Source of the DNA: Nonlabens sp. MB-3u-79
GTDB taxonomy: Bacteria > Bacteroidota > Bacteroidia > Flavobacteriales > Flavobacteriaceae
Direction of reading: 5' to 3'
DNA: 64,000 nt
Assembly (NCBI RefSeq): GCF_002831625.1
Contig: NZ_CP025116.1
Span: 186,001 to 250,000, forward strand
Shown here one piece after another: positions 1 to 9,778 of the stretch. Position numbers and translations under genes: made by a program. The stretch's first letter is position 1; each line of letters begins with the position of its first letter. The notes under the pieces are model-generated. The model was given only the letters and a program-made list of their open reading frames with translations, ran no database searches and had not been told where the DNA came from.

Positions 1-1899
1 CCTAAACGTAAAAAGATTCTTACTCCTGATGAAGAAAAACTGGCTTTGCGCAATGCTTTAAGGTATTTTGATCCCAAACATCATGAGTTATTATTAGCAG
101 AATTCAAAGAAGAACTAGATACTTACGGCCGTATTTACATGTATCGTTTTATGCCGGAGTATGAGATTAAAGCAAGAAATATAGCAGATTATCCAGCGCA
201 GTCACAACAAGCCGCTGGAATCATGTTGATGATACAAAACAACCTCGATCATGCCGTTGCACAGCACCCGCACGAGTTGATCACCTATGGTGGTAATGGA
301 GCTGTTTTCTCTAACTGGGCGCAGTACCTTCTTACCATGAAGTACCTCAGTGAGATGACTGACGAGCAAACCTTAGTCATGTACTCTGGACATCCTATGG
401 GATTATTTCCTTCTCATAAAATGGCGCCACGTTGTGTAGTAACTAATGGAATGATGATTCCTAACTACTCAAAACCAGACGACTGGGAAAAGTTCAATGC
501 GCTAGGGGTTACACAATACGGACAGATGACCGCAGGTTCTTTTATGTATATAGGACCACAAGGAATTGTTCATGGTACTACCATCACCGTTCTCAATGCC
601 TTTAGAAAAATTAAAAAAGAACCTACAGGAAATATATTTGTTACTTCAGGATTAGGCGGCATGAGCGGGGCTCAACCCAAAGCTGGAAATATAGCTGGTT
701 GTATTACTATTTGTGCAGAGGTAAATCCTAAAGCCGTTCATACCAGACATTCACAAGGATGGGTGGACGTAGTGGTACGCAATACGGCAGATTTAATCTC
801 AAGAATAAGAGAGGCGCAAGAACATATGGAAACCGTATCCATTGCTTTTGAAGGAAACGTAATTCACGTTTGGGAAGCGCTTTATGATGCGCAAATTCAT
901 ATCGCTATAGGCAGCGACCAGACCAGTTTACACAACCCTTGGGCTGGAGGTTACTATCCCGTAGACCTTTCTTTTGAGGAGTCTAACCATATGATGAGTA
1001 ATCAACCCGACCAATTTAAAATAGAAGTGCAAAAGTCGCTACGACGTCATGTTGATGCCATCAATAAACACACAGAAAAAGGAACCTATTTCTTTGACTA
1101 CGGGAATGCATTCTTGCTAGAGTCAAGCCGTGCTCATGCTGATATTGAAGGGGTAGGCAAAGAATTCCGTTATTCTTCTTATGTCCAAGACATCATGGGA
1201 CCCATGTGTTTTGATTATGGTTTTGGACCCTTTAGATGGGTTTGTGCCTCCAATGATCCAGAAGATCTTAAGAAAACAGATCAAATCGCGACTACGGTAC
1301 TAGAACAATTATCTAAAGAAGCGCCAAAACGTACCCAGCAACAAATGCAGGATAACATTAAATGGATCAAAGGAGCGCAAGAAAACAAATTAGTAGTAGG
1401 CTCACAAGCACGTATTCTTTATGCAGATACCACGGGGAGGATTGAAATTGCCCGAGCGTTTAACAAAGCTATTGCTGACGGAAAAATAGGACCTGTTGTT
1501 TTGGGACGTGACCATCACGATGTTTCTGGAACGGACTCACCTTATCGAGAAACCTCTAATATCTATGACGGCTCTCGTTTTACTGCAGACATGGCGATTC
1601 AGAATGTCATAGGGGACAGTTTTAGAGGTGCTACTTGGGTTTCTATTCATAATGGCGGCGGCGTAGGCTGGGGTGAAGTGATCAATGGTGGTTTTGGAAT
1701 GGTAATTGATGGGAGTAAAGAGTCAGAAAATAAATTGGAATCCATGCTGTTTTGGGATGTGAATAATGGTATCGCTCGGAGAAACTGGGCACGAAATGAA
1801 AATGCTGTTTTTACTATAAAAAAAGCTATGGAAACAAATCCAAATTTAAAAGTCACGATTCCTAATTTGGTCAGTGATGATTTGATAAACAAGGTCTAA
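1..1899 (+). CDS. hutU: Urocanate hydratase (urocanase), 5' end cut by the window
   Basis: Catalyses the second step of histidine degradation, urocanate to 4-imidazolone-5-propionate, using tightly bound NAD+ in the cytoplasm. The frame is open from base 1 (it begins PKRKKILTPDEEK), so the true start lies upstream and the TTG at 46 is internal. Family signatures are clear: GGNGAVFSNW near residue 97 of the visible frame, SGHPMGLFPS, TSGLGGMSGAQPKA, and CFDYGFGPFRWVCAS, which carries the family's active-site cysteine region. The C-terminal HNGGGVGWGEVINGGFG is also typical. The visible 632 codons approach the usual Bacteroidota length of about 660-680. The other hut genes would be expected to the left, outside the window. 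Confidence 0.96.
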   Translation, partial: PKRKKILTPDEEKLALRNALRYFDPKHHELLLAEFKEELDTYGRIYMYRFMPEYEIKARNIADYPAQSQQAAGIMLMIQNNLDHAVAQHPHELITYGGNGAVFSNWAQYLLTMKYLSEMTDEQTLVMYSGHPMGLFPSHKMAPRCVVTNGMMIPNYSKPDDWEKFNALGVTQYGQMTAGSFMYIGPQGIVHGTTITVLNAFRKIKKEPTGNIFVTSGLGGMSGAQPKAGNIAGCITICAEVNPKAVHTRHSQGWVDVVVRNTADLISRIREAQEHMETVSIAFEGNVIHVWEALYDAQIHIAIGSDQTSLHNPWAGGYYPVDLSFEESNHMMSNQPDQFKIEVQKSLRRHVDAINKHTEKGTYFFDYGNAFLLESSRAHADIEGVGKEFRYSSYVQDIMGPMCFDYGFGPFRWVCASNDPEDLKKTDQIATTVLEQLSKEAPKRTQQQMQDNIKWIKGAQENKLVVGSQARILYADTTGRIEIARAFNKAIADGKIGPVVLGRDHHDVSGTDSPYRETSNIYDGSRFTADMAIQNVIGDSFRGATWVSIHNGGGVGWGEVINGGFGMVIDGSKESENKLESMLFWDVNNGIARRNWARNENAVFTIKKAMETNPNLKVTIPNLVSDDLINKV

Positions 1900-2011
1900 C
1901 CTGTTGGTGTTAACAGTCTAACTATTTATTAGTTCAACACTTTGAAGAACTCAGTACTAGAAAACTTAGTTCAAGAAGCTCCATACAAACTCCAGCATAA
2001 CAAAAAAAGTA

Positions 2012-2551
2012 ATGAAAAAACTATTTACTCTTCTCGCAGTAATTGCCTTATTAGCAAGCTGTCAAACCGTGCGTGTCTCACAAGATTATGCCTTAGGTAC
2101 TCCATTCAACAACTATCAAACATATGCCTATTACAAAAAAGGCGTGGATGAGGCAAAAATTTCAGAATTAGATAAGAAACGAATCTTAAGAGCTATCGAT
2201 ACAGAAATGGCAGCAAAAGGATTTACAAAATCTGAAAACCCAGACCTATTGGTCAGTATTTTCACAGACTCTAAAGAACGTGTTGATGTATACAACAACA
2301 ACTGGGGTTGGGGCTTTGGTTACGGCTGGGGCTGGGGCGGCGGCTTCTGGGGTAATAACATGAGAAACAATGTCACTAGAACTACCGAAGGTATTCTCTA
2401 CATAGATTTAATAGACGCTCAGAAAAAAGAATTGATCTGGCAAGGAGTTGGAAAAGCACCGCTGAAATCTACTCCAGAAAAGAAGGTAGAACGAACTAAT
2501 GAAATCGTAAAAGAAATCTTACAACAGTTTCCACCAATGCCTAGAAACTAG
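2012..2551 (+). CDS. DUF4136 lipoprotein
   Basis: A 179-residue exported lipoprotein. The signal peptide MKKLFTLLAVIALLASC ends in a lipobox with the lipidated Cys at residue 17. The body fits the DUF4136 family: an early YALGTPFNNYQTYAYY segment, a basic helical region, a Gly/Trp-rich stretch (WGWGFGYGWGWGGGFWG, about residues 93-109), and a late YIDLIDAQKKELIWQG strand. Function is unknown; relatives are envelope lipoproteins. It stands alone and is followed at once by a strong terminator. The Gly-Trp segment is unusually rich for the family. Confidence 0.85.
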   Translation: MKKLFTLLAVIALLASCQTVRVSQDYALGTPFNNYQTYAYYKKGVDEAKISELDKKRILRAIDTEMAAKGFTKSENPDLLVSIFTDSKERVDVYNNNWGWGFGYGWGWGGGFWGNNMRNNVTRTTEGILYIDLIDAQKKELIWQGVGKAPLKSTPEKKVERTNEIVKEILQQFPPMPRN

Positions 2552-2566
2552 GATCGCATCAACTAT

Positions 2567-2605
2567 AAAAAGTCCCATTTCATTAAGTTGAAATGGGACT
2601 TTTTT
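2567..2605 (+). terminator. Rho-independent terminator after the DUF4136 gene
   Basis: A perfect stem AAGTCCCATTTC / GAAATGGGACTT with an 8-nt loop, followed by six T, begins 16 bases after the stop codon. Confidence 0.9.
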
Positions 2606-2748
2606 GTTTAAACTGATGTTATCATGATGTACGATCTTACCCTTAAAGACAAAAAGGGATAGTTTCTTACCTTATCTTTTTTGTTCGATCGAAGTCTCCT
2701 TTTATTTAAGTATGCTATCTTTTTATTTAGAAGAATATTATTTTAGAA

Positions 2749-5151
2749 TTACTCCACATAATTCTTAAACCAAGAACATTCCTTCAGCACCTCTTTATAA
2801 TATGCGGTATCAGAATAGCCGTCTTTCAATTGATTGAAATAAGCTTTGTGCTCCCCACAAATATGAAGCTTATAGGTATTCCTATCATTATCATAACCTC
2901 CATCTTCACAGCTATTGGTTTTGGCGAGCATAAACAGTACAGCCGCTTTTGTTTCCTTAGAGCCTCTCTCTGAGTTCAGTCCTTTTAAGAGGTACTTATT
3001 TGCTTGTTCCAAAATGAAACTATCATCTGGAACTTCTTCTTCAGCGTCTTCATCACCATAGCTAGAGGTGTTCAACGTATTGCGATGGTCATTGGTGATG
3101 TAATAAGCACTGTTCATAAACCAGCCTTTATGACTCATATTGTACCAAGCGTTACCTATCATATAATAGTAATCAGCGGCTTTATCTGGATCGATCTGTG
3201 CAAGCTGTTTTAGTCGCATCAGTGTTTGCGCTAATTGAATCTTGTTGTCCTTATAAGATTCGCGTTTTGTTTTGGAATTAATATCTTTTGCATTTTCTCC
3301 CAGAATATTGGAATAGGTAACATGAAGGTCATTTGAAATGGAAGTAAAAGGCACATTCATATACTCTTTAATCGAGGCAGAAAACAACTCTGTACGCACC
3401 GATTCTTCCCAAAAAACTTCTGGCTTTTTTACTTGCTTGAATTCGATAATTGCCTCTTCTAGCTGGTCTCTTCTCAAGTAATATGTGCCTCGTAGATCGT
3501 GAACATAATCTTTAGGCTGCGTTTTCATTCGTTGTTTAACCGTCTTTTCAAATGATGTGGGATAAGGCAGTCCAACAAATACGTCAAAATTATTGATGTA
3601 CTCCTCTTTCAGGTAAAAATGTTTAGCATCGTACTCCCAACTACTCCCGTGTAAGTTCCCTACTCCAGTCCAATCATATGGTTGATCATTTGAATAAGAG
3701 TTATAATCTACAGAGGCCAATACGCTCGTGATCGGATTTCCAGCATCTTTATACAACGCACTGATATGATTGAAAAAAGCTGCTACCGTAGGCTTATGAG
3801 TTCGCAATTCTTCATCAAGAGCGATACGTTCATAAATTTGATTGATTTTTTTTCTATCCAAAGATTTAATGCTCATAAATTGAACCGCTGTTTTTAACCT
3901 TTTAAAATGCTTTTTATATGCAGGCCCAGGACTTAATGCAGCTATATAGCTTAAGGCTGATTTACTTTCATTTTGATACAAATAAGTGGTAGCTAATACC
4001 AGTGACCATACCTCTTTATTTTTAAGCTTTTCATCGTTGAGAATGGCTGTTGTAAAAAGTTGCAATTGGTTTGCATAGCCCTCGACAGGTTCACTTTCAT
4101 CGTAATAACCCGACTCGTTATGTTCAAAAATACTGGATTGCATTTGATCTAAATACCGTACAGCAAGCACTTCTAAATAAGGCGAATTCACATTATTGCG
4201 AGCGATGTTTTCCATTTCACGTAGAACAGAACCACGACCGTGAAAGGCTTTGAAAAAACTCTTCACATCCATATTTTTATTTGCAGCAACAAATTCTGGG
4301 TTGTTCTCTAATAATTCCCAATTCAAAAACCTTAAACTGATACCGCAGGTGCTGCGTCTATCTGGTAATTGATCATAAACTTCTAAGTAGGAAGTCGCTG
4401 CTAAAACCTGAAGGTTTTGATGATAGGCTGCACCAGCCATTTCTTCCATAGCACGATAGTAAATGTATTTATAATCGCTTGTTTTTTTAAGGATGGTGTA
4501 GAAATACCTGATCGCTGCTTCATTCTCCTGAAGGTAATGTGCCATTTTTACAGCTTGAAACCCTGCTCTATTGCGCATAAAGTCGTCAGGAGCCTTGGCA
4601 GCAAGCTCTAGTGCCTGAGAAAGTAATTCCCTTTTATCTGCTGTTTTTTGTTGCTCTTGATACTCAGATCGCTCCCCTTGATACCAGCCGCTACCGCCAG
4701 AGGTGTCACTAGACGTATGTTGCGTCTGTTTAGCAAGGACTAGATATTCTTTAAAAAACTGGAATTTTTTATTAGTAAGTTTTCGTCCTAAATCATCATC
4801 ATAGGTTTCAAAACCTTTTTCTCCTAAAAACCATTCTAAAGGTCTTGTATAAATAATACCTCGCAGTTCTGCTTCAGTAAATTCGCCATCAAAGTAGGTG
4901 ACCCATTCTTGTATATTGATCGATGGTAGGCTACTGTATATATTATCGCAAAATGGGTTGTCTGGACAATTTAAAAAAGCGTGAAAATCTTTATTGACCA
5001 AAGAAAATTGGTCGATAATGGGATAGTAACTATCCTCCCAAGCTGGGTCCCAACCACAAAAAGCTCCTGTGGTATTATTCATAGTGCTACCAAAGCCTAA
5101 GACAGGAAATAAAAACAACCATATTTTACTGAGCAAAAGACGATAGTTCAT
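2749..5151 (-). CDS. Large exported protein with helical repeats, unknown function
   Basis: 800 residues, not assignable to a named family by eye. A hydrophobic signal segment (about residues 5-22) suggests export. The rest is rich in helical segments such as LSQALELAAKAP and AIRYFYTILKK, suggesting a TPR-like solenoid; late segments (DPDKAADYYYMIGNAWYNMS) look like degenerate tetratricopeptides. Its start overlaps the 3' end of the upstream lipoprotein gene (stop at 5126) by 26 bases in another frame, which implies translational coupling and a shared function. It is the last gene of a two-gene unit. Confidence 0.75.
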   Translation of the reverse strand: MNYRLLLSKIWLFLFPVLGFGSTMNNTTGAFCGWDPAWEDSYYPIIDQFSLVNKDFHAFLNCPDNPFCDNIYSSLPSINIQEWVTYFDGEFTEAELRGIIYTRPLEWFLGEKGFETYDDDLGRKLTNKKFQFFKEYLVLAKQTQHTSSDTSGGSGWYQGERSEYQEQQKTADKRELLSQALELAAKAPDDFMRNRAGFQAVKMAHYLQENEAAIRYFYTILKKTSDYKYIYYRAMEEMAGAAYHQNLQVLAATSYLEVYDQLPDRRSTCGISLRFLNWELLENNPEFVAANKNMDVKSFFKAFHGRGSVLREMENIARNNVNSPYLEVLAVRYLDQMQSSIFEHNESGYYDESEPVEGYANQLQLFTTAILNDEKLKNKEVWSLVLATTYLYQNESKSALSYIAALSPGPAYKKHFKRLKTAVQFMSIKSLDRKKINQIYERIALDEELRTHKPTVAAFFNHISALYKDAGNPITSVLASVDYNSYSNDQPYDWTGVGNLHGSSWEYDAKHFYLKEEYINNFDVFVGLPYPTSFEKTVKQRMKTQPKDYVHDLRGTYYLRRDQLEEAIIEFKQVKKPEVFWEESVRTELFSASIKEYMNVPFTSISNDLHVTYSNILGENAKDINSKTKRESYKDNKIQLAQTLMRLKQLAQIDPDKAADYYYMIGNAWYNMSHKGWFMNSAYYITNDHRNTLNTSSYGDEDAEEEVPDDSFILEQANKYLLKGLNSERGSKETKAAVLFMLAKTNSCEDGGYDNDRNTYKLHICGEHKAYFNQLKDGYSDTAYYKEVLKECSWFKNYVE

Positions 5152-6160
5152 CAGAAGAGAATTTTAAAGTTAATGGGGAATTGATATGATAGAAAATAGT
5201 CTCATAATCAGCGTTTGATCCAGAGGCTTTTTTGATCAGGGAAGAGAGTTCTTGAAGTTTTTCTTTGTTCACCGTTTCTACCCTTAAGTCGTCGCCTTTA
5301 TAAATAAATATGCCGTTGATATAAGAGTCTGATGTGGCTTTATAGCTGTTTTCTTTTCCCGCTTTCGCGAAAGCGGACTCCATCAAACTAGGAGTAAGAT
5401 CTCTAATAAGCCCTTTGAGTTTTCCATCTCTGTAAAGAACCCCCCATTCAAAAAGCGGTAGTGCCACATCGTAAGGCAACGGGTAGTCTTCTAGCTGCTC
5501 TAGATATTGAGCGGTAACCTCATTGCTTATTATGGAATTAACTTCTTCTACATCACCCAAATCGCCTACATTATACACCATTAAAACCACTCGATCCACA
5601 GGAGGCACACCAGTGCGCTCCTTAAATTTTACTTGATGAAGCCTCAAAGTAGAACTGATGACATAACCTGGCATTTCTTTTTTTAAGATTCTTAAAAAGT
5701 TAAAAAAATTGGTCTTGGTACGATCGGTCCAATCACAATCAATCTGTATTTGTTTCACCGCGACTTTACCCGTCAAATGTTTATTTTGAATGCGTTTGAT
5801 CTTCTCTGCCGTGTTTTTAGCTAGTTTATTTAAGTTCTTTCTACCTGCATCTTTATGTAGAAAAACCTCGTTGCGTATATAAACTACAGGGATAATTTCT
5901 TGAGCTATAATTTGTAACTCCTCATCAAACTGAATGGTTGCTATTGGAAATACACTATTGGCTCTTTGGTCCACTACTAAATCAAAAAAGCGCACATATT
6001 CTTTATAAGTACCACCATCTTTGATCAACTGATCTGTTTTCTCTGTAGGATGATAGGTGGTACTCCAGTGGTAAAAGGAGTAGTTGTCGCCTGTTTTTAT
6101 ATCTTTTTTACAAGAAATAAAAACCGCTGCAAAAAGAAAAAGTGGAATAATATGACGCAT
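5126..6160 (-). CDS. Lipoprotein, possibly TIM-barrel-like, unknown function
   Basis: 344 residues with signal peptide and lipobox (FLFAAVFISC, Cys 17). The middle part has a QIDCDWT motif followed by KTNFFNFLRILKKEMPG and an STLRLHQ strand, then VVLMVYNVGD. This order recalls DUF3142-type putative sugar-active TIM barrels, a tentative resemblance made without a search. It overlaps the following 800-residue gene and probably works with it at the envelope. A copy of the 16-bp palindrome (5360-5375) lies inside the frame and encodes SAFAKAG. Confidence 0.72.
   Translation of the reverse strand: MRHIIPLFLFAAVFISCKKDIKTGDNYSFYHWSTTYHPTEKTDQLIKDGGTYKEYVRFFDLVVDQRANSVFPIATIQFDEELQIIAQEIIPVVYIRNEVFLHKDAGRKNLNKLAKNTAEKIKRIQNKHLTGKVAVKQIQIDCDWTDRTKTNFFNFLRILKKEMPGYVISSTLRLHQVKFKERTGVPPVDRVVLMVYNVGDLGDVEEVNSIISNEVTAQYLEQLEDYPLPYDVALPLFEWGVLYRDGKLKGLIRDLTPSLMESAFAKAGKENSYKATSDSYINGIFIYKGDDLRVETVNKEKLQELSSLIKKASGSNADYETIFYHINSPLTLKFSSDELSSFAQ
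5360..5375. repeat. Iterated 16-bp palindrome, perfect copy in lipoprotein gene
   Basis: CGCTTTCGCGAAAGCG inside the coding frame of the 344-residue lipoprotein, read as AFAKA. Confidence 0.9.
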
Positions 6161-6284
6161 GTAGTAACCTTCAAAAGAAGGTATAAAGATACTATATTGA
6201 TCCTATCACCACTCATTTATTATGAGGAGTCTGAGAATTATGAATCTGCAATTATCAACTGGTTTTCAACTGGTTTCCCTCTAC

Positions 6285-6698
6285 TTAGCTAGCATTTACA
6301 AATACTTTGTACTGTATAGCAACCATTTTATCAAAGGTTTTAGAAACCGAACAATACTTTTCAAAGCTTAAGTCAGCAGCCCTTTGGGCTTTGTCTGGAT
6401 CGATAGCTCCTTCCAAAAATACTTTTACATGCATTTCTTTAAAAGGTCTGGAGTCATCTAGTAAATAACGTTCTCCTTCTACTTCTACTTTATAACTGGT
6501 AATTTCTTGGCGTTGTTTTTTAAGGATGGAAATCATATCAATCGCACTACAAGAACCTACACCCATAAGCAATAATTCCATAGGACTTACTCCTTGAACG
6601 ACCTCCATACCACTGTGGTCTATCATTACTTTATTACCTGACTTGCCTGTGGCTTCCATCAGGTAATCCTTGTTTTTTCTTTCTATGGTGATTTTCAT
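6285..6698 (-). CDS. OsmC/Ohr family protein
   Basis: A 137-residue OsmC-fold protein. The two conserved peroxidatic-type cysteines sit in GVGSCSAIDMISILKKQRQ (about residue 49) and FEKYCSVSKT (about residue 112), and the SPMELLLMGVGSC turn is typical. Members reduce organic hydroperoxides or act as thiol-dependent redox proteins; this one resembles the YhfA-like branch more than Ohr. Its start codon is two bases from the stop of the upstream HTTM gene, so it is the distal gene of that operon. Confidence 0.9.
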   Translation of the reverse strand: MKITIERKNKDYLMEATGKSGNKVMIDHSGMEVVQGVSPMELLLMGVGSCSAIDMISILKKQRQEITSYKVEVEGERYLLDDSRPFKEMHVKVFLEGAIDPDKAQRAADLSFEKYCSVSKTFDKMVAIQYKVFVNAS

Positions 6699-6700
6699 AT

Positions 6701-8197
6701 TTACTTATTTTCTAATTTCTTCAAGTTCAACTCATACAAGCAATCCAGTTTATAATCATACTCATAAAACAAACCAGTAAGTTTTGACTTTTTTGATAAG
6801 TAGCAAAGATATAGATTAGACAAGGTCTTTTGTTTCTTTTGACTCCCCTCCAGTTGGTGATCCATCAGCAACTCTTTGTAAACAGAATCTGGAAACACAT
6901 CAGAAACTCCTTTTAAACTTACCATGTAATTAAAATCAGCATACTGCAAATCATGCTCAAAGCCATTCTTGAATTTTGATTGATCTAAAATAAAAGTGTC
7001 TTTTGAATTTTTCTTGATTTGGGTCCCTTTTAAGGTAAATACACCGCTTTTATCTTCTTCGACTATTACAAATAAACCCAAGTCGTCTTGAGCATCCATT
7101 TGAAAAAACACCCAAGGCTGGTCTTTAAAACCATAGAGAAAATAGGAGGGTATATATCTTTTATAGAATAAATCATAACTATTAGGAACAGCTTGCATCA
7201 AAGAACTAACATAACTTCCAGTATACCAGTACCGTAAATTACCTTTTACCATCATTAGGATCAATACTAATAATACAAAGGTTTTTATGTGATTTGTCGT
7301 TTTACGAATGCTTACTAATGGCAACTCCAGCACCTTCTTAATCTTTAAAAACTCTAAACGCTCCCAAAACTGTCTGGGTAAAAGAGCTGCGCTAAATGCA
7401 GTTCCTATAATTAAAAACGGACCTACTTGCACTAGCATACCTATTCCTATATGATACAGTACGATCATAATGGCTGCAATAAGCCTTAAATTCCTTTTAA
7501 AAGGCCATAGAATAAATATCGGAATTAAAAACTCCCACATCAAGGAGGCGTAAGTCAGCATTTGCGATATTTCCGGAAAGTCTCTAAGGATAAAGGCAAA
7601 GTTGGAAGCATAATATTCATCCTGCACAATCAATTCAATGGCACTACCTTCTGTCCATATAGGACCATTTTTAAGCATTGCACCTGTCAAGTAAATGAAA
7701 GCAATTTGTAAATAAAAACCATAAACTGCTAGTGGATGTATAGCTACTTCTTTGGTTTTACTTAAACTCCAAACGATTCCTGTAGGTAAAAAAATACTCC
7801 AAAAAACAGACACCAGTATCATAAAATGAAACCCGTTGAGCATGTAAAGGCTATTTATTACAATAAGACTGTAGCACAAAAACAATACTGGTTTAACCAG
7901 TTTATCAAAAAGACCAACGGTATAAAAAAGGGTGAGTAAAACGGATAAATAAACAAAAACAGTGAAGCCAGTTGTTCCCAAAGCCTCGATTAAACCAAAT
8001 CCGTTACCAAAAAAAGAATTCAAGGTAGACTCTGGTCGCAAAGCGTCAGAAAAATAATATTTTTCTAAAAACAAAAGTTTGTAGAAAATTAGATCATATA
8101 GAACAGCAATACCAGTAAGTATCCTCCATAAAGCTAGTGACCTAAAGTCATAGGAAACTGTTCTGCTTTTTATATATTCCAACAGCTTTATAGGCAT
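6701..8197 (-). CDS. HTTM-domain (gamma-carboxylase-like) membrane protein
   Basis: 498 residues with an N-terminal SYDFRSLALWRILTGIAVLYDLIFY segment and about eight hydrophobic segments up to residue 320, the layout of the HTTM domain related to vitamin K-dependent gamma-carboxylase. The soluble C-terminal third is of unknown function. It is a paralogue of the next gene upstream: same length, same opening motif and same position of the FRSL segment. Bacterial HTTM proteins are mostly uncharacterised. It sits 61 bases downstream of the paralogue and 2 bases upstream of the OsmC gene. Confidence 0.85.
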   Translation of the reverse strand: MPIKLLEYIKSRTVSYDFRSLALWRILTGIAVLYDLIFYKLLFLEKYYFSDALRPESTLNSFFGNGFGLIEALGTTGFTVFVYLSVLLTLFYTVGLFDKLVKPVLFLCYSLIVINSLYMLNGFHFMILVSVFWSIFLPTGIVWSLSKTKEVAIHPLAVYGFYLQIAFIYLTGAMLKNGPIWTEGSAIELIVQDEYYASNFAFILRDFPEISQMLTYASLMWEFLIPIFILWPFKRNLRLIAAIMIVLYHIGIGMLVQVGPFLIIGTAFSAALLPRQFWERLEFLKIKKVLELPLVSIRKTTNHIKTFVLLVLILMMVKGNLRYWYTGSYVSSLMQAVPNSYDLFYKRYIPSYFLYGFKDQPWVFFQMDAQDDLGLFVIVEEDKSGVFTLKGTQIKKNSKDTFILDQSKFKNGFEHDLQYADFNYMVSLKGVSDVFPDSVYKELLMDHQLEGSQKKQKTLSNLYLCYLSKKSKLTGLFYEYDYKLDCLYELNLKKLENK

Positions 8198-8258
8198 TTC
8201 ATCTTTTAAAAAATTATAGAAATCATCATATCAAATCTACTCAACTCTAATTTTTATT

Positions 8259-9761
8259 TCAATAATCGAAATTATTCTTAGTTACTAATTTAAAAACAGT
8301 ATCAGTTAAAATAAGTTGACCCCCTTCATAAGTATGAAATCGTTGTACTTTCCATAATTCTGCTTTTGAAATAATTTTATCAGGGTGCGCTTGCTTGTAT
8401 TTATTTAGTTGTAATTCTAGCCATCCTTTTTGCGTGGAGACTGGAAAACGATCTTGATAGAATTTATAATAAACCCCAAAGGTAAACTCAGCTCCAAAAT
8501 AAGAGGCAGTAGGTAGTGGTTCTATATGATAAGAACCATTAGTACTGCTCATATATAGCTTTTCTGATGTTCTTAATTCGAAAGGAGTTTTATTCTCATC
8601 ATAACCGATAAACAAAAAATCACCCAAATCATCGTATATATTATTCGGAAAAAATTTCCAGGATTGATGCCAGAAACCAGTGAAAATACCAGGATCTGCT
8701 AACTGCTTTCCTATGGTGTATTTATATAAAGGAAGACTAGATAAAAAAGGACTCAAATAACTATTTTTACTCAAGTGGTATAAGTTACCGTGCAAGATAA
8801 ATAGCATGGTTACTAAAATAAAAAACCTTTTAAAATTTTTCCAGCGAACCGAAAGTATGTCCAAACCTATAGAGTTTTGATACCTCCAACGATCAGGAAA
8901 CACCTTCCAACTCCAGAAACTTTGAGGTAGTAAAAGCACTCCAAAAGCTAATCCTATAAGAAAAAAGGTGCCTACGTGCAGGAATAGGGCCATAATACCA
9001 TGCAATAAAATAATAGATACTGCCGACCAGTATCTTGCTCTTTGAAAAAAGAAAGAGAGCAATAGCAATATAGAAACCAGCACTTCTAAATAAAAACCTG
9101 CGTAAGTAAAGGATTGAGCCAATTCTGGATAGGTACCCAATTGTTGTAACAATGGTCTGGCGTGAATCAAATCATTGGAAACTACCTCGAGCAATTGCCC
9201 CTTACGCCATAATTCTCCGTTTTTAAAAATCCAACTAGAAAAATATATTAAGAACAATTGAAATTGAAAACCCAACTGAGCCAACTTCCCAAAATTAAAA
9301 AAGCTTGCCTTTTGATTCTGGAAAAATTGAAATCTACGATTCAAAGGCAAAAACATCGCCCAGAATAAGGCCGTTTCCTCTAGGTGTTCCACGCCATGAG
9401 AGAGATAAGGGTTGGTAGTTATCAAACTAGCGAAAGTTATGAAAAGCACTGGTGTGATCCATTTTGTCTTATAGCCTATCACAAACAAAATGCTGAGCAA
9501 CAACATTAAAGACAGCAAAAAATAGTACCAAAGATTAGAATCTGACCAATTAAATAAGGGAAAACTCTTTCCGTAATAATCGCTCGCACTTGCTTCTGGA
9601 AGCCACTGGTTATTATTGTAATAAACACCTACAGCTGGAAAACGATAAACAATTAAATTATAGATAAGAGCAAAACCTAATGCAATTCTGAAAAGTCCTA
9701 GAGACCTTAGGTCAAAAGAAATGGTGTTGCGTTCTAAATAACCCAATAGCTTTTCAAACAT
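8259..9761 (-). CDS. HTTM-domain (gamma-carboxylase-like) membrane protein
   Basis: 500 residues, paralogue of the following gene. It opens with a short amphipathic segment and SFDLRSLGLFRIALGFALIYN, followed by clusters of hydrophobic segments and HGVEHLEETALFWAMFLPL, the kind of His/Glu-containing loop found in HTTM proteins. The C-terminal region (from about residue 330) is soluble. It begins 17 bases from the stop of the E1 gene and may be read from the same transcript as the 2-oxoacid dehydrogenase genes. Substrate unknown. Confidence 0.85.
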   Translation of the reverse strand: MFEKLLGYLERNTISFDLRSLGLFRIALGFALIYNLIVYRFPAVGVYYNNNQWLPEASASDYYGKSFPLFNWSDSNLWYYFLLSLMLLLSILFVIGYKTKWITPVLFITFASLITTNPYLSHGVEHLEETALFWAMFLPLNRRFQFFQNQKASFFNFGKLAQLGFQFQLFLIYFSSWIFKNGELWRKGQLLEVVSNDLIHARPLLQQLGTYPELAQSFTYAGFYLEVLVSILLLLSFFFQRARYWSAVSIILLHGIMALFLHVGTFFLIGLAFGVLLLPQSFWSWKVFPDRWRYQNSIGLDILSVRWKNFKRFFILVTMLFILHGNLYHLSKNSYLSPFLSSLPLYKYTIGKQLADPGIFTGFWHQSWKFFPNNIYDDLGDFLFIGYDENKTPFELRTSEKLYMSSTNGSYHIEPLPTASYFGAEFTFGVYYKFYQDRFPVSTQKGWLELQLNKYKQAHPDKIISKAELWKVQRFHTYEGGQLILTDTVFKLVTKNNFDY

Positions 9762-9778
9762 TTAATAAAAGTATGCAT

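Noticed and set aside
1942..2151. 69-codon frame before the DUF4136 gene
   Set aside because: It overlaps the clear lipoprotein start in another frame and shows no signal or domain.
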